Shown here: in pieces, positions 47,051 to 58,432 of the stretch
Numbering within the stretch: position 1 is the first letter of the stretch
Layout of the letters: each line of letters starts with the position of its first letter
DNA from: Bifidobacterium minimum
Lineage (GTDB): Bacteria; Actinomycetota; Actinomycetes; Actinomycetales; Bifidobacteriaceae
Length of the DNA stretch: 64,000 nt
Direction of reading: 5' to 3'
Assembly (NCBI RefSeq): GCF_000741645.1
Contig: NZ_JGZD01000009.1
Coordinates: 1-64,000 of the forward strand
The notes under the pieces: model-generated
What the model saw: only the letters and a program-made list of their open reading frames with translations
What the model was told of the DNA's origin: nothing
Database searches by the model: none
Made by a program: the position numbers and the translations under genes

Positions 47051-48226
47051 ATGCGCGCGGATTCCACCGTGGAGGACATTCTGGCCGAGGTGATGGCGAT
47101 CCGGTCCGTCAGCGGGGAGGAGACGGTGATCGCCGACGCCGTGGAGTCGTTCCTTCGCGGTCTCGGCTCCCTGGAGGTCCATCGCGACGGTGACGCCGTG
47201 GTGGCGTCGACCCGCCTGAACCGTCCGACGAGGGTTATCCTCGCAGGACATCTCGATACGGTTCCGATCATCGACAATTTCCCGCCACGATGGCTTGAGC
47301 CCGGCGATCGCCTCATCCGGGCGGATGTGGCCGACCTCGCGCCCGGTCAGCGCGTCATGTGGGGCCGCGGGGCGACGGATATGAAGGCCTCCGACGCCGT
47401 CCTCCTTCATCTGGCGGCAACCCTGCGCGATCCCCGCCACGACCTGACCTTCGTGTTCTATGACCATGAGGAGGTCGCCGCCGAACTGAACGGTCTGGGC
47501 AGGGTGGCGCGGAACCATCCGCAGTGGCTGGAGGGGGACTTCGCCATCATCGGCGAACCCACCAGCTGCGCCATCGAGGGGGGATGCAACGGGACGATGC
47601 GGTTCGACGTCGTATCGCACGGGGTGGCGGCGCATTCGGCCCGTGCCTGGATGGGACGCAACGCGATCCATGGCGTGGCGCCGGTGCTGGATCGTCTTGC
47701 CTCCTACGAGCCGGTCGACGTCACGGTGGAGGGGCTCACGTATCGCGAGGGCGTGAACGCGACCCTGATCTCGGGCGGCAAGGGGACCAACGTGATCCCG
47801 GACGAATGCAGGGTCCATGTGAACTACCGATTCGCGCCGGACAAGTCGATCGATGAGGCCAAGGCCCTCATGATGGGCGAGGGGACGGACGCCCGTCTGG
47901 GCAATGGGGAGCATCTCGCGCGTGGAGGGATGTTCGAGGGGTTCGGCATCGAGATGCGTGACGAGTCTCCGGCGGCCCGTCCCGGCATGGACTCCCCGAT
48001 GACGGCCGATCTGGTCTCCCTGGTCATGGAGGCGACGGGACGTCCTCCCGTGGCGAAGCTGGGATGGACCGATGTCGCGCGCTTCTCTGCCCTGGGGATC
48101 CCCGCGGTGAACTTCGGCGCGGGCAGTCCCCTGCTTGCCCACAAGCAGGACGAGCAGGTTCCCGTAGGCGATCTGACCATGATGGAGTCGATTCTTCGGC
48201 GGTGGCTGGGGTCGGATTCGGCGTGA
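47051..48226 (+). CDS. dapE: Succinyl-diaminopimelate desuccinylase
   Basis: A 391-residue M20-family metallopeptidase that removes succinate from N-succinyl-diaminopimelate in lysine and peptidoglycan synthesis. Zinc ligands and catalytic residues are visible in AGHLDTVP, GRGATDMKASD, YDHEEVAAE, IGEPTSC and the C-terminal LLAHKQDEQV. It has a typical dimerisation insert. ATG 47051 is five bases after GGAGG. Related carboxypeptidases exist, but the pattern fits DapE. Confidence 0.9.
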   Translation: MRADSTVEDILAEVMAIRSVSGEETVIADAVESFLRGLGSLEVHRDGDAVVASTRLNRPTRVILAGHLDTVPIIDNFPPRWLEPGDRLIRADVADLAPGQRVMWGRGATDMKASDAVLLHLAATLRDPRHDLTFVFYDHEEVAAELNGLGRVARNHPQWLEGDFAIIGEPTSCAIEGGCNGTMRFDVVSHGVAAHSARAWMGRNAIHGVAPVLDRLASYEPVDVTVEGLTYREGVNATLISGGKGTNVIPDECRVHVNYRFAPDKSIDEAKALMMGEGTDARLGNGEHLARGGMFEGFGIEMRDESPAARPGMDSPMTADLVSLVMEATGRPPVAKLGWTDVARFSALGIPAVNFGAGSPLLAHKQDEQVPVGDLTMMESILRRWLGSDSA

Positions 48227-48506
48227 TGCCGTGTCGGCCGTCCGGGCGGTGGCAGCGCGGTGGTAGTGCGTATGTCACGTGGTGTGTCATACTGGGAGGT
48301 GGTGGCTCTGCAAGCCATCAAGGCATTCGATGATGTCGATCCCCTCGCGCGGTAGTTCGCGAGCGTTGGTGTCCGTCATCGTGCAGCTGAAGACTTTTCC
48401 AGTCGCCTCGTACGGGCGCCGAGGGCGTGGTCACGGTGAGAGCGTGGCGTGACAGCGGCGAGGCCATAGCAAGGCGAGATGGTTGCAGCGTCTCGCGAGG
48501 AGCATC

Positions 48507-51248
48507 GTGCCCAGAAAACGCCATGAGGACGTCGACGACGTCGAGTCCATATCACCATCATCGCAATCACCGTCATCATCGTCTATGCCCGTGCATGCCG
48601 TGACGGAGGCCGCGTCGCCGTCTCCGCAGCAGGACGCCGCAGACGCGCCTCGGAACGCCCCCGTCCGCCGCCGCCGCTCGGGACGTCGTGTCGTCAGAGG
48701 GGCCGGCGCCGCCGACGCGGACGTGGCCCTGAAGGTCGAGGAGCATTCGTCCCCCATATTCGAGGAGCCCCACGTGCCCGGTGACGCGCAGGACGCCATG
48801 CAGGACGACGCCCCCGCGCCGGCACAGCCCTCCGCCCGTTCATCCTCGTCTCCCCGGCCCATGACCTCTCTGCTTTTCCGTGAGCCCGTTCTTCCCCATG
48901 ATGGCGGCACGGACGCCGAGTTCGAATCCGCCGCCCCCTTCGACGGCGCCGATGCCGATGCCGAGGCGGAGCCGGAGGTCGAGGCCCCCCGTCGCGGTCG
49001 GGGACGTTCCCGGTCGCGTGCGGGCCTTGACGAGGATTCGCGATCCGAGACCAAAACATCCCGGCGCGCGTCACGTCGGCGTGGCCGTGCGCGCGAGGAT
49101 GAGGACGCCCCGCGCGACGACCGCGAGGATGAGGATTCCCGCGATGGCGTGGTGCCGCAGGCGCCCACGATCATGCGCATCACCGATGACGATGCGCATG
49201 ACGGAATGGACGCCGACGAGGATCGCGTCCGTTCCCGTCGTTCCCGCAGACTGAACGCGCAGGAGCGTCGTGCCGCCGCCGAGGTCGAGCGCATTCAGGA
49301 TGATCTGGAATACGACGACATCGTGTACGCGCCGATTGACGCGACCGCGCATGACTCCCCGGATCGGGGCGAGGACGACGAGTCGGATGATTCCGCCCCC
49401 ACCCGTTCGCGTCGTCGGCGTCGTTCCCGTCGTACCCATGACGATGACGTCGAGCAGGAATCATCGCAGTCCTCTCGCGACTCGGAGGATGGGGATTCGT
49501 CGTCGGCACGGTCCGCGCGCGGTTCGCACGCCTCCGAGGACGGCGACGAGGGGACCGTGATCACCCGTCGTCGTCGGCGTCGTCGCTCGGGGAAGCATGA
49601 TTCCGAACAATCCGGCGACGAGCAGCCGCAGTCCAGACGTTCGCGCAAGCAGCAGTACATCGACGAGATCACCGACATCGAGGGATCGACCCGTCTGGAG
49701 GCCAAGAAGCAGCGCCGTCGTGACAACCGGCGTGAGCGCAGCCGCCAGAGCCAGCTCGTCGAAGCGGATTTCCTGTCCCGTCGTGAGAACGTCGACAGAC
49801 TTATGGTCGTGCGGGAGAAGGGACGTCACACCCAGATCTCCGTCATCGAGGACAACGTCCTCGTCGAGCACTACGTCTCCGACATCCAGGAGGTCTCGAC
49901 GGTGGGCAACGTCTATCTGGGGCGCGTGCAGAACGTGCTCCCCAGCATGGAGGCAGCGTTCGTCGACATCGGGCAGGCCCGCAACGGCGTGCTCTACGCG
50001 GGGGAGGTCAACTGGGACTCCACCCGTCTGGAGGGGCAGCCCCGCCGCATCGAGCTGGCGTACCGGTCCGGGGATCCGGTCCTCGTCCAGGTGACCAAGG
50101 ATCCCATCGGGCACAAGGGCGCGCGACTGACCTCGCAGGTCACGTTGGCGGGCAGGTTCCTGGTCCTTGTGCCTTCCGGCGGAATGACGGGCGTCAGCCG
50201 CAAGCTGCCGGACGCCGAGCGGTCCCGTCTCAAGTCGATCGTGTCGAAGATCGCGCCCAAGAGCGTCGGGGTCATCATCAGAACCGCGGCCGAGGGCGCG
50301 TCCGAGGATGCCATCGCCAAGGATCTGGCCGCGCTGCAATCCCAATGGGACTCGATCCAGGCCAAACGCGAGGAGTTCCTCCACGGCAGGCATCCCAAGC
50401 TCCTGCAGGGCGAGCCGGACGTCGCCATCCGCGTGGTGCGCGACATCTTCAACGACGATTTCAGATCGATGATCGTTGAGGGCGCCGGCGTGCACGCCCG
50501 CATCAGCGAGTACCTGTCCACGATGGCCCCCGATCTGTGCGATCGCGTGGAGCTGTGGGATCCCCAGGACCACGGCGGGAAGGACGTCTTCGACCGCTGG
50601 CAGATCGACAGCCAGCTGCGCAAGGGCATGGAGCGGCAGGTGTATCTGCCGTCCGGCGGGTCCATCGTCATCGACCGCACGGAGGCGATGACCACGATCG
50701 ACGTCAACACCGGACGGTTCATCGGCCGCGGGAAAAGCCTTGAGGAGACCGTCACCCGATGCAATCTGGAGGCGTCGGAGGAGATCGCGCGTCAGCTGCG
50801 TCTGCGCGACATCGGCGGCATGGTGATGATCGACTATGTCGATATGGTGATGCCCGCCAATCGCGACCTTGTCCTGCGTCGCCTGCTGGAATGCCTGTCG
50901 CGTGACAGGACCAAGCATCAGGTGGCTGAGGTCACGTCCCTGGGGCTGGTCCAGATGACGCGCAAGCGCATCGGCCAGGGGCTTGTGGAGGCGTTCTCCG
51001 AGGAGTGCCCCACATGCAAGGGGCGCGGGTTCATACTCCATGACGAGCCGACGGTCTCGTCCGATTTCTCCGATCCGTACGCACTGAAGGGCGGCGATCC
51101 GTTCGTCAAGACGAACAAGCATGGGCATGGGGTGGAATCCTCGTCCCCGCAGGGGTCGTCGCCGGACGTCAAGGCGAAGCTCGCGCAGATCGCGGCCGCG
51201 GCCGTTGCGGCGAACGACGCGGACGGCGAAGGGGACGGGAAGGACTGA
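48507..51248 (+). CDS. rne: Ribonuclease E/G family protein
   Basis: A 913-residue endoribonuclease for RNA decay and rRNA maturation. The first about 410 residues are disordered, with acidic and Arg-rich tracts (RSRRRRRSRRT, SSARSARGSHA) likely to bind RNA or partners. Then come the S1 domain (GNVYLGRVQNVLPSMEAAFVDIGQARNGVLY, about residue 465), the catalytic region (AMTTIDVNTGRFIG, about 731; MVMIDYVDM) and the zinc-link CPTCKGRG (about 833). GTG 48507 follows AGGAG. It precedes rplU-rpmA, as in other actinobacteria. Confidence 0.93.
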   Translation: MPRKRHEDVDDVESISPSSQSPSSSSMPVHAVTEAASPSPQQDAADAPRNAPVRRRRSGRRVVRGAGAADADVALKVEEHSSPIFEEPHVPGDAQDAMQDDAPAPAQPSARSSSSPRPMTSLLFREPVLPHDGGTDAEFESAAPFDGADADAEAEPEVEAPRRGRGRSRSRAGLDEDSRSETKTSRRASRRRGRAREDEDAPRDDREDEDSRDGVVPQAPTIMRITDDDAHDGMDADEDRVRSRRSRRLNAQERRAAAEVERIQDDLEYDDIVYAPIDATAHDSPDRGEDDESDDSAPTRSRRRRRSRRTHDDDVEQESSQSSRDSEDGDSSSARSARGSHASEDGDEGTVITRRRRRRRSGKHDSEQSGDEQPQSRRSRKQQYIDEITDIEGSTRLEAKKQRRRDNRRERSRQSQLVEADFLSRRENVDRLMVVREKGRHTQISVIEDNVLVEHYVSDIQEVSTVGNVYLGRVQNVLPSMEAAFVDIGQARNGVLYAGEVNWDSTRLEGQPRRIELAYRSGDPVLVQVTKDPIGHKGARLTSQVTLAGRFLVLVPSGGMTGVSRKLPDAERSRLKSIVSKIAPKSVGVIIRTAAEGASEDAIAKDLAALQSQWDSIQAKREEFLHGRHPKLLQGEPDVAIRVVRDIFNDDFRSMIVEGAGVHARISEYLSTMAPDLCDRVELWDPQDHGGKDVFDRWQIDSQLRKGMERQVYLPSGGSIVIDRTEAMTTIDVNTGRFIGRGKSLEETVTRCNLEASEEIARQLRLRDIGGMVMIDYVDMVMPANRDLVLRRLLECLSRDRTKHQVAEVTSLGLVQMTRKRIGQGLVEAFSEECPTCKGRGFILHDEPTVSSDFSDPYALKGGDPFVKTNKHGHGVESSSPQGSSPDVKAKLAQIAAAAVAANDADGEGDGKD

Positions 51249-51465
51249 TCGTCCCGATGCCGGGACGTCGTCGCCGTGCGCGGCGGCGTTCCCGGATGGT
51301 CGACCGGTCGGGATCTCCCGATGCCCCGTCGTCCCGTCGCGATGACACGCATCGTGGTGGGACTTGACGTCTGTAGGGACGTTGATGTAACGTGGGACGT
51401 CGGTGTCTGGCCGCGGGCTCGAGTGTGCCGGATAAGATGCTTGTCCAGTAGCTAAGGAATGGGAT

Positions 51466-51774
51466 ATGTACGCGATTGTGAAGGCCGGTGGCCATCAGGA
51501 AAAGGTCGAGGTCGGTGACGTCATCCTGGTCAACCGTCTCGCGGCGAAGAAGGGTGATTCCGTGGAGTTTCCGGCGGCGCTGGTCGTTGACGGATCCACG
51601 GTGACCCTGTCGGCGAAGGATCTCGCCGACCGTTCGGTCAAGGCCGAGGTCGTGGATGATGAGGTCAAGGGTCCGAAGATCTCCATCCAGAAATTCAAGA
51701 ACAAGACGGGCGTGGCGCGCCGCAAGGGGCATCGTCAGCCGTTGACCGCTGTGAAGATCACGGCCATCGCCTGA
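51466..51774 (+). CDS. rplU: 50S ribosomal protein L21
   Basis: 102 residues. It has [18 protein letters not shown], the C-terminal [22 protein letters not shown] and normal family length. CTAAGGAATGGGAT supplies the ribosome site. It binds 23S rRNA and is paired with rpmA. Confidence 0.98.
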   Translation: MYAIVKAGGHQEKVEVGDVILVNRLAAKKGDSVEFPAALVVDGSTVTLSAKDLADRSVKAEVVDDEVKGPKISIQKFKNKTGVARRKGHRQPLTAVKITAIA

Positions 51775-51818
51775 TTCGATCGTCCATCCACGACGAGTAG
51801 CTTCGAAAGGATCACATC

Positions 51819-52067
51819 ATGGCACATAAGAAGGGCGCTTCCAGCTCGCGCAACGGGCGCGATTCGCAGCCCCAGTATCTGGGAGTCAAGAAGTTCGGTG
51901 GCGAGGCCGTCGTGGCGGGCAACATCATCCTGCGTCAGCGCGGCACCAAGGTCCATCCCGGGCAGAACGTCGGCGTCGGCAAGGACCACACCCTGTTCGC
52001 GCTCAAGGACGGCAGCGTGAAGTTCGGCGTCCGTCGTGACCGCAAGGTCGTCGACGTCGTCGACTGA
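51819..52067 (+). CDS. rpmA: 50S ribosomal protein L27
   Basis: 82 residues. The N-terminus [24 protein letters not shown] is typical, extends to the peptidyl-transferase centre, and needs no cleavage, unlike in Firmicutes. GAAAGGA precedes ATG. A terminator follows. Confidence 0.98.
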   Translation: MAHKKGASSSRNGRDSQPQYLGVKKFGGEAVVAGNIILRQRGTKVHPGQNVGVGKDHTLFALKDGSVKFGVRRDRKVVDVVD

Positions 52068-52087
52068 CATTCGGCGCAGTTTCTTGT

Positions 52088-52121
52088 AAGGCCGCATCCC
52101 TTTTGTGGGTGCGGCCTTTGT
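52088..52121 (+). terminator. Terminator after rpmA
   Basis: AAGGCCGCATCCC pairs with GGGTGCGGCCTT around TTTTGT, followed by a short T-rich TTTGTCGTC. It is clear and close to the stop. Confidence 0.85.
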
Positions 52122-52263
52122 CGTCGCGGCCTTTGTCGTCATCGTGGCGTGGACGACGTGGCGTGGAGGACGCGGCGCGGGGCGGTGGGGTGCATGGTGG
52201 GGTGCGTGGCGATGGTCTTCATCCAGCCGCGAATCGATTCCTTCGGGGAAGTAAGGTGGTCGC

Positions 52264-53934
52264 ATGAGTGATTTCGTTGATCGGGTGACGGTCCATGTCA
52301 AAGGCGGTGACGGTGGCAACGGCTCCGCCGGAGTGCGCCGTGAGAAGTACAAGCCGCTCGCCGGTCCCAATGGCGGCAACGGCGGTGACGGGGGATCCGT
52401 GATCGTCGTCGCCGATTCGCGGACGAACAGCCTTCTGGACTACCGTTTCATCCCGCATCGCACGGCTCCCAGCGGGACCATGGGTCTGGGGGACACCAAG
52501 GACGGGTCGCGCGGGGAGGATCTCATCATGCCGGTGCCCGTGGGAACCGTGCTTTTCGAGGCCGTCGGACGTCCGGGTCAGCGCAGGGCCAATGGGCGGC
52601 AGCTGGCCGATCTGAAGCATGATGGCGACCGCTACGTCGTGGCCGCCGGAGGGGTCGGGGGGTTGGGGAACGCCGCACTGGCCAACAAGACCCGTCGCGC
52701 CCCCGGCTTCGCACTGCTGGGCGAGCCGGGTGAGGAGCGCGACATCATCCTCGAACTGAAGTCCATCGCCGACGTCGCGTTGGTCGGGTTCCCGTCGGCC
52801 GGCAAATCAAGTCTTATCGCCGCCATGAGCGCGGCTCGGCCCAAGATCGCGGACTATCCCTTCACCACGCTCACTCCGAATCTGGGCGTGGTCAGCGCCG
52901 GCGAGGGGCGGTTCACCATCGCCGACGTCCCCGGCCTCATACCCGGCGCCGCGCAGGGCAAGGGACTTGGTCTTGAGTTCCTTCGGCATATAGAGCGCAC
53001 CGAGGTCATCGCCCATGTCATCGACTGCGCGACCATCGAGCCCGGCCGTGATCCGCTCTCCGACTATGAGGCGCTGGAGCGCGAACTGTCCCAGTACGCC
53101 GACCGTCTCGAGCTGCCGGTGGGCGCCATTCCCATTCCCGAGCGACCCAGGGTCGTCATCCTCAACAAGATCGACGTTCCCGAAGCCCGCGATCTGGCCG
53201 AGATGGTCAAGCCGGAATTCACCGCGAGGGGGCTTCGCGTGTTCATGGTTTCCACGGCATCGCACGAGGGTCTGAGGGAGTTGGGATTCGCGCTGTCCTC
53301 GTTGGTGGACGAGATGCGCCGCGAGGTCGAGCTGCGCGAGCGGTCGCAGGATGAGGATGAGCGTGTGATCCTCCGTCCCCTCGACGAGACTCCGCGTCGC
53401 GCCCGCGAAGGCCGTCGCGAGCAGGGGCGGTTCGAGGTGAGCCGCAAGGGCGGCGCTGACGACTACTGGTTCGCGGTCACTGGCGAGAAGCCCGAGCGAT
53501 GGGTTCTGCAGACCAATTTCGACAACGACGAGGCGGTCGGATATCTCGCGGATCGTCTGGCCAAACTCGGGGTTGAGGATGAGCTTCGCAGGCATGGGGC
53601 CAAACCCGGCGATGAGGTCCGCATCGGCACGGGGGACCGTCAGGTGGCCTTCGACTGGGATCCGACCATCGCGGCGGGGGCCGAGATGCTTGACGGCGCG
53701 CAGCTGGGCAGTCGCGGCCGCGACCTGCGGCTTGAGGAGACCGAGACCCGTTCCCATCGCCGCACGAACGCCGAGCGACGCCGCGAATACCATCAGATGA
53801 TGGACGCGAAGACGGCCGTGCGCGAGGCCATGATGAAGGAGCGCAAGGCCGGCCATTGGTCCGACCCCAGCGTGGACGACGATCCCCATGACGAGAAGGC
53901 CATCGTCGGACGTGGAGGGGACGGCGACCAGTGA
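52264..53934 (+). CDS. obg: GTPase Obg (CgtA)
   Basis: A 556-residue GTPase acting in 50S assembly and stress signalling. The glycine-rich Obg domain starts [20 protein letters not shown]. The GTPase domain has the P-loop [16 protein letters not shown] (about residue 176), [16 protein letters not shown] (G3) and ILNKIDVPE (G4). The C-terminal OCT domain (about 390-450: [16 protein letters not shown]) is present, then an extra charged tail. It overlaps proB by four bases. Confidence 0.96.
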   Translation: MSDFVDRVTVHVKGGDGGNGSAGVRREKYKPLAGPNGGNGGDGGSVIVVADSRTNSLLDYRFIPHRTAPSGTMGLGDTKDGSRGEDLIMPVPVGTVLFEAVGRPGQRRANGRQLADLKHDGDRYVVAAGGVGGLGNAALANKTRRAPGFALLGEPGEERDIILELKSIADVALVGFPSAGKSSLIAAMSAARPKIADYPFTTLTPNLGVVSAGEGRFTIADVPGLIPGAAQGKGLGLEFLRHIERTEVIAHVIDCATIEPGRDPLSDYEALERELSQYADRLELPVGAIPIPERPRVVILNKIDVPEARDLAEMVKPEFTARGLRVFMVSTASHEGLRELGFALSSLVDEMRREVELRERSQDEDERVILRPLDETPRRAREGRREQGRFEVSRKGGADDYWFAVTGEKPERWVLQTNFDNDEAVGYLADRLAKLGVEDELRRHGAKPGDEVRIGTGDRQVAFDWDPTIAAGAEMLDGAQLGSRGRDLRLEETETRSHRRTNAERRREYHQMMDAKTAVREAMMKERKAGHWSDPSVDDDPHDEKAIVGRGGDGDQ

Positions 53935-55112
53935 CGTCGCCGCAGGAGGATGAGGTGCGCTCCTGGGTCGCGCAGGCCCGCACCATCGTGGTCAAAATCG
54001 GCTCCAGTTCCCTCACCGGCGCTTCGGGGCACCTCGATGCGCGACGACTCGAACGTCTTGTCGGCTCCATCGCCCACGCCCGGATGTCCGGCGCGCGCAT
54101 CGTGGTCGTCTCATCGGGCGCCATCGCCGCGGGATTCGGACTTCTGGGATTCCCCTCGCGTCCCCGTGACGTCGTGACGCAGCAGGCGACCGCGTCGGTC
54201 GGCCAGGGGCTGCTGATGGCGCACTACGAGACGGCGTTCGCCCGTTATTCGATACGCGTGGGACAGATACTTCTCACGGCGCAGAACACCATCCAGGCCT
54301 CGCAGTACCGCAACGCGCAGCGGACCCTGTCGCGGATGCTCGACCTGGGCGTCGTGCCCATCGTCAACGAGAACGACGCTCTGGCGAGCAACGAGATCCG
54401 CTTCGGAGACAACGACCATCTCTCGGCGCTGGTGGCCAACATCGTCCGTGCCGACGCGCTCGTCCTGCTGACCGACGTGGATGGGCTCTACACCGCCCCG
54501 CCGTCGGATCCCGACGCGAGACGGATCGGCTACGTTCCGGACATCGCGAGCGTTCTTCGGACCGTCGACGTGGGGGGGAGCGAATCGGGCGTGGGAACCG
54601 GGGGGATGGTCACCAAGCTCGAGGCCGCTCGCATCGCCGCCGCGTCGGGAATCCCCACGGTTCTGGCCTCGGCGGAGGACGCCGGCCCGGCGTTGATGGG
54701 GGATCCCGTCGGGACCGTCGTCGCTCCGATCAGGCACCGGGGCTCGTCGCGCCGCCTGTGGATCGGATTCGCCGCGGAGCCCCGGGGCATCGTCGTCGCC
54801 GACGCGGGGGCGGCCCACGCCGTGGCGTCCGGTCGCGCCAGTCTTCTGTCCGCCGGGGTCGTGGGGGCGTCGGGGGATTTCTCCGCGGGTGACCCCGTGT
54901 GGATCGACGATGAGAACGGCATGCATGTGGCCAAGGGGCTGTCGGGGTTCGACTCCGAGGAGATCCCTCGTATGGCGGGTCGCAAAACGGGGGAGTTGAG
55001 GCGTGAACTGGGGCCGGAATACGTTCATCCCGTGGTCCATCGCGACGATCTCGTCCTTGTGGTGGGCAGGCCCTCCGACGGGGCCCGGAGGACGGCGGTC
55101 GACGGCGTGTGA
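53931..55112 (+). CDS. proB: Glutamate 5-kinase
   Basis: A 393-residue enzyme that starts proline synthesis by phosphorylating glutamate. The amino-acid kinase domain has [50 protein letters not shown] and [15 protein letters not shown]. The C-terminal PUA domain (about 290-385) is present. GTG 53931 overlaps the obg stop (GTGA). proA is not seen nearby. Confidence 0.96.
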   Translation: MTSPQEDEVRSWVAQARTIVVKIGSSSLTGASGHLDARRLERLVGSIAHARMSGARIVVVSSGAIAAGFGLLGFPSRPRDVVTQQATASVGQGLLMAHYETAFARYSIRVGQILLTAQNTIQASQYRNAQRTLSRMLDLGVVPIVNENDALASNEIRFGDNDHLSALVANIVRADALVLLTDVDGLYTAPPSDPDARRIGYVPDIASVLRTVDVGGSESGVGTGGMVTKLEAARIAAASGIPTVLASAEDAGPALMGDPVGTVVAPIRHRGSSRRLWIGFAAEPRGIVVADAGAAHAVASGRASLLSAGVVGASGDFSAGDPVWIDDENGMHVAKGLSGFDSEEIPRMAGRKTGELRRELGPEYVHPVVHRDDLVLVVGRPSDGARRTAVDGV

Positions 55113-55142
55113 ATTTCCTGACTCGGTTATACAGTTGGGCAC

Positions 55143-56354
55143 ATGACTGGGTCTGATTGGCGCGCAGTAAGCGATCGCATCGATTCGGTGGCGCCAAGCG
55201 CCACATTGGCAGTGGATTCCGAAGCCAAGGCCATGAAGGCCAACGGCGTCGACGTCATCGGATTCGGCGCGGGCGAGCCGAACTTCCCGACGCCTGATTA
55301 TGTGGTCGAGGCCGCGGTGCGTGCCTGCCGCGATCCCCGCAACCACCGCTATACGCCCACGCCGGGGCTGCCGGAGCTGCGCGAGGCGATAGCCGCCAAG
55401 ACGCTGAGGGATTCGGGATATCGGGTGGATCCCGCGCAGGTCGTCGTCACCAATGGCGGCAAGCAGGCGGTGTACGAAACCTTTCAGGTGCTTCTCAACG
55501 ATGGCGACGAGGTCATCATTCCCGCACCCTATTGGACGAGTTATCCCGAGGCCGTCCGTCTGGCCGGCGGCGTCCCCGTTCCCGTCTTCTCCGGAGCCGA
55601 CAGGGGGTTCGAGCCTCGCATCGAGGATCTGGAGGCCGCCCGGACGGCTCGGACCACGGCGGTTATCGTCAATTCCCCGTCGAACCCGACAGGCGCCGTG
55701 TGGAGCGCGGACACCATCGAGGCCATAGGGCGTTGGGCCGTGGAGCACCGCATCTGGGTGATATCGGACGAGATCTATGAGCATCTGAACTATGACGGCG
55801 CGCATACCGCCTATATCGGGGAGAGCGTTCCCGAGGTCCGCGAGCAGCTGGTCGTTCTCAACGGGGTCGCGAAGACCTACGCGATGACGGGGTGGCGCGT
55901 GGGCTGGATGGTCGCGCCCGAGCCCATACGCGCGGCGGCGGTGAAGCTGCAAAGCCATCTGACGTCCAATGTGTCGAACGTCTCCCAGCGGGCCGCTCTG
56001 GCGGCGGTGGGCGGATCCCTGGACGCGGTGGCCGCCATGCGCGAGGCCTTCGACCGTCGTCGTCGGACGATCGTGAGGGCGTTGAACTCCATCCCCGGCG
56101 TGGTCTGTCCGACGCCCACGGGCGCCTTCTACGCCTTCGCCGACGTGACGGGGCTGCTCGGGCATGAGCTGGGACCCCACCACGCGGTGGCGCAGTCCTC
56201 GTCCATGCTGGCGTCGCTGCTCCTTCAGGAGGCCCATATCGCGGCCGTTCCCGGGGAGGCGTTCGGGGCCCCGGGGTACCTGCGGTTCTCGTATGCGCTG
56301 TCCGACGATGACCTCAAGGAGGGGATGAGGCGGTTCGCCGAATGGGCCCGATGA
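55143..56354 (+). CDS. Pyridoxal-phosphate aminotransferase, aspartate type
   Basis: A 403-residue class I aminotransferase with the features of an aspartate transaminase: [61 protein letters not shown] and the PLP Lys in [15 protein letters not shown] (about residue 244). It probably supplies aspartate for the lysine, methionine and threonine pathways in this window. No strong ribosome site precedes ATG 55143, so translation may be weak or leaderless. Substrate range is not certain. Confidence 0.9.
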   Translation: MTGSDWRAVSDRIDSVAPSATLAVDSEAKAMKANGVDVIGFGAGEPNFPTPDYVVEAAVRACRDPRNHRYTPTPGLPELREAIAAKTLRDSGYRVDPAQVVVTNGGKQAVYETFQVLLNDGDEVIIPAPYWTSYPEAVRLAGGVPVPVFSGADRGFEPRIEDLEAARTARTTAVIVNSPSNPTGAVWSADTIEAIGRWAVEHRIWVISDEIYEHLNYDGAHTAYIGESVPEVREQLVVLNGVAKTYAMTGWRVGWMVAPEPIRAAAVKLQSHLTSNVSNVSQRAALAAVGGSLDAVAAMREAFDRRRRTIVRALNSIPGVVCPTPTGAFYAFADVTGLLGHELGPHHAVAQSSSMLASLLLQEAHIAAVPGEAFGAPGYLRFSYALSDDDLKEGMRRFAEWAR

Positions 56355-56368
56355 CCGTCGTTCCCCGT

Positions 56369-56418
56369 CACGATCGGTCACGATCGGTCACGATCGGTCA
56401 GGGACGGTCAGGGACGGT
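56369..56418. repeat. Tandem 10-bp repeats after the aminotransferase gene
   Basis: TCACGATCGG is repeated three times (56369-56398), then TCAGGGACGG twice (56399-56418). CGCAGCGAGCCGT recurs at about 56419 and 56455. No gene is present between 56355 and the tRNA. Confidence 0.85.
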
Positions 56419-56607
56419 CGCAGCGAGCCGTGCCATAGCAGGCCGTCATGTCGCAGCGAGCCGTCATGCCATGGGTGTGTCCCGCGATTCCGCATGGCGT
56501 CCGGGCTGCGCAGCATACGGTGATTGGACGAAATCGGGCCCACCCGCTAGTATGGCTCCTTGGCGGTTTTGTTTGCGCGCGCCGTGCGCGGATGGGACTG
56601 TGGCCTT

Positions 56608-56680
56608 AGGGATGTGGCGCAATTGGTAGCGCAACGGTCTCCAAAACCGTAGGTTGTGGGTTCGAGTCCCGCCGTCCCTG
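56608..56680 (+). tRNA. tRNA-Trp (anticodon CCA)
   Basis: AGGGATG pairs with CGTCCCT, D-arm GGCGCAATTGGTAGCGC, anticodon stem/loop CGGTCTCCAAAACCG, T-arm GTGGGTTCGAGTCCCGC, discriminator G. It is placed before secE-nusG, as in most actinobacteria. Confidence 0.96.
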
Positions 56681-56721
56681 CAAAGGATAGTGAGAGTGAC
56701 CAGCCGAGTGAGGGATGACTA

Positions 56722-56964
56722 ATGGCGAAGGCAAATGCCAAGAATGCGGATAAGGCCGTCAAGGCTCCCAAGCCCAATGTGTTCATGCGCATCGGCCGGT
56801 TCATCAGGCAGACCATCGACGAGCTTCTCAAAGTGGTGACCCCCACGGGCAAGGAGCTTCTGGCGTGGTCCTTCGCGGTGTTCGTCTTCGTTCTGCTGCT
56901 TATGGCTCTGGTCACGGGGATGGATTTCGGTCTGGGCAAGCTTGTCCTCTGGGTGTTTGGCTGA
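56722..56964 (+). CDS. secE: Preprotein translocase subunit SecE
   Basis: 80 residues with one membrane helix at the C-terminal end (WSFAVFVFVLLLMALVTGMDFGL) and the amphipathic RFIRQTIDELLKVVTPTGKELL that clamps SecY. It has the typical short Gram-positive form and is followed by nusG. Confidence 0.96.
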   Translation: MAKANAKNADKAVKAPKPNVFMRIGRFIRQTIDELLKVVTPTGKELLAWSFAVFVFVLLLMALVTGMDFGLGKLVLWVFG

Positions 56965-56987
56965 TACGACGAATCGAAGGTGTGTGA

Positions 56988-57728
56988 ATGTCTGAAGAAC
57001 TCAATCCCGCGCAGACCGATGCCGATGTGACGGCGGAGGTGGCCTCGCCGGCCGAGGCGGATGCCGCCGAGGTTCAGGAGGAGGGCGCTCAGGAGTCTCA
57101 GCAGCCCATGGATGCGGGTTCCAAGGCCGTCGAGGAGTTCACAAGCAACCTCCGGACGCTTCCCGGTCATTGGTATGTGCTCCACACGTATTCGGGATAC
57201 GAGAAGCGCGTGAAGGCCAATATCGAGTCCCGTGTGCAGAACTACGGCATGGAGGACAACATCTTCCAGGTCGAGGTGCCCATGGAGGAGGTGGAGCAGC
57301 ATACCGAGAAGGGACGCAAGGTCGTTGTCCGCGTGCGCGTCCCCGGTTATGTCCTCATCCGGATGAACCCCGATGAGGAGGCCCGTCGCATCGTCAGGGA
57401 CACCGAGGGCGTTACCGGTTTCGTCGGTCCGTCGCGCGAGCCCGCCGCCTTGAGCAATAAGGAGGTCGTGGCCATGATGGCTCCGATGATCGCGGCCGAG
57501 GCCCTGCACGCCGCCGGCGACAAGCCCGCCGCCGCCAAGGAGCGCAAGGTCGAGGTGTCCTACGCGGTCGGAGATCAGGTCACCGTGACGGATGGGCCGT
57601 TCGAGACGATGCCGGCGGTGGTGTCCGACATCGAGCCTGCCACGCAGAAGCTCACGGTTCTTGTGTCCATCTTCGGGCGCGACACCCCGGTCGAGCTTGG
57701 TTTCAATCAGGTCGAGAAGCTGTCCTGA
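56988..57728 (+). CDS. nusG: Transcription termination/antitermination factor NusG
   Basis: 246 residues. An acidic N-terminal extension of about 55 residues is common in actinobacteria. The NGN domain (about 58-165: [22 protein letters not shown]) and KOW domain ([21 protein letters not shown]) bind RNA polymerase and ribosome or Rho. It has secE upstream and rplK downstream. Confidence 0.97.
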   Translation: MSEELNPAQTDADVTAEVASPAEADAAEVQEEGAQESQQPMDAGSKAVEEFTSNLRTLPGHWYVLHTYSGYEKRVKANIESRVQNYGMEDNIFQVEVPMEEVEQHTEKGRKVVVRVRVPGYVLIRMNPDEEARRIVRDTEGVTGFVGPSREPAALSNKEVVAMMAPMIAAEALHAAGDKPAAAKERKVEVSYAVGDQVTVTDGPFETMPAVVSDIEPATQKLTVLVSIFGRDTPVELGFNQVEKLS

Positions 57729-57986
57729 TCGGACGGAGTCCCGGCTTTTCGGCAAGGGACGGTTCCTCTTCTCCGCGGGGAGGGGCCGTCCCTCGCGTTG
57801 TCTTCGGCGTTTTGCGGGAATTCCATTTTGTCCGCTCCATGGTGCATAGTGGTGAAGCTTGTGTCCATGGTGATCATCAGGACACCGGCACGGTAACATC
57901 CGTTGCGGGAGGGTCCATGTCCGGACCGGTTCATCCGGCCCGATGCAGGAACCGTTCGCACCGCTGATAGAAAGAAGAACCATAGT

Positions 57987-58418
57987 ATGGCTCCCAAGAA
58001 GAAAGTCTCAGCGCTGATCAAGCTCGAGATCCAGGCGGGCAAGGCCAACCCGGCGCCGCCGCTGGGTCCTGCGCTGGGCTCGCATGGCGTGAACATCATG
58101 GAGTTCTGCAAGGCATACAACGCGGCCACGCAGGACAAGATGGGCCAGATCGTCCCCGTGGAGATCACGGTTTTCGAGGATCGCTCGTTCACCTTCATCC
58201 TCAAGACCCCGCCGGCCGCGGCTCTGCTTCTCAAGGCCGCCGGTATCGACAAGGGCACCGAGAACCCGCTGACGCACAAGGTCGGTTCGGTCACCAAGGC
58301 GCAGGTCCGCGAGATCGCGGAAATCAAGATGCCGGATCTTTCCGCCCGTGACGTCGAGGCCGGAATGAAGATCATCGCGGGCACCGCCCGTTCGATGGGC
58401 ATCACGGTCACGGACTGA
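57987..58418 (+). CDS. rplK: 50S ribosomal protein L11
   Basis: 143 residues, with [33 protein letters not shown] and the C-terminal rRNA-binding part ending [11 protein letters not shown] 57987 has the weak site GAAAGAAGAACC, and the frame upstream is not homologous. About 260 bp separates it from nusG, probably holding its leader, and rplA follows at 14 bp. L11 is needed for factor-dependent GTPase activity. Confidence 0.97.
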   Translation: MAPKKKVSALIKLEIQAGKANPAPPLGPALGSHGVNIMEFCKAYNAATQDKMGQIVPVEITVFEDRSFTFILKTPPAAALLLKAAGIDKGTENPLTHKVGSVTKAQVREIAEIKMPDLSARDVEAGMKIIAGTARSMGITVTD

Positions 58419-58432
58419 GAGGAGAAGGACAG

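Noticed and set aside
56369..56418. Tandem 10-bp units as a CRISPR array
   Set aside because: No spacers separate the units, they are too short, and no cas genes are present.
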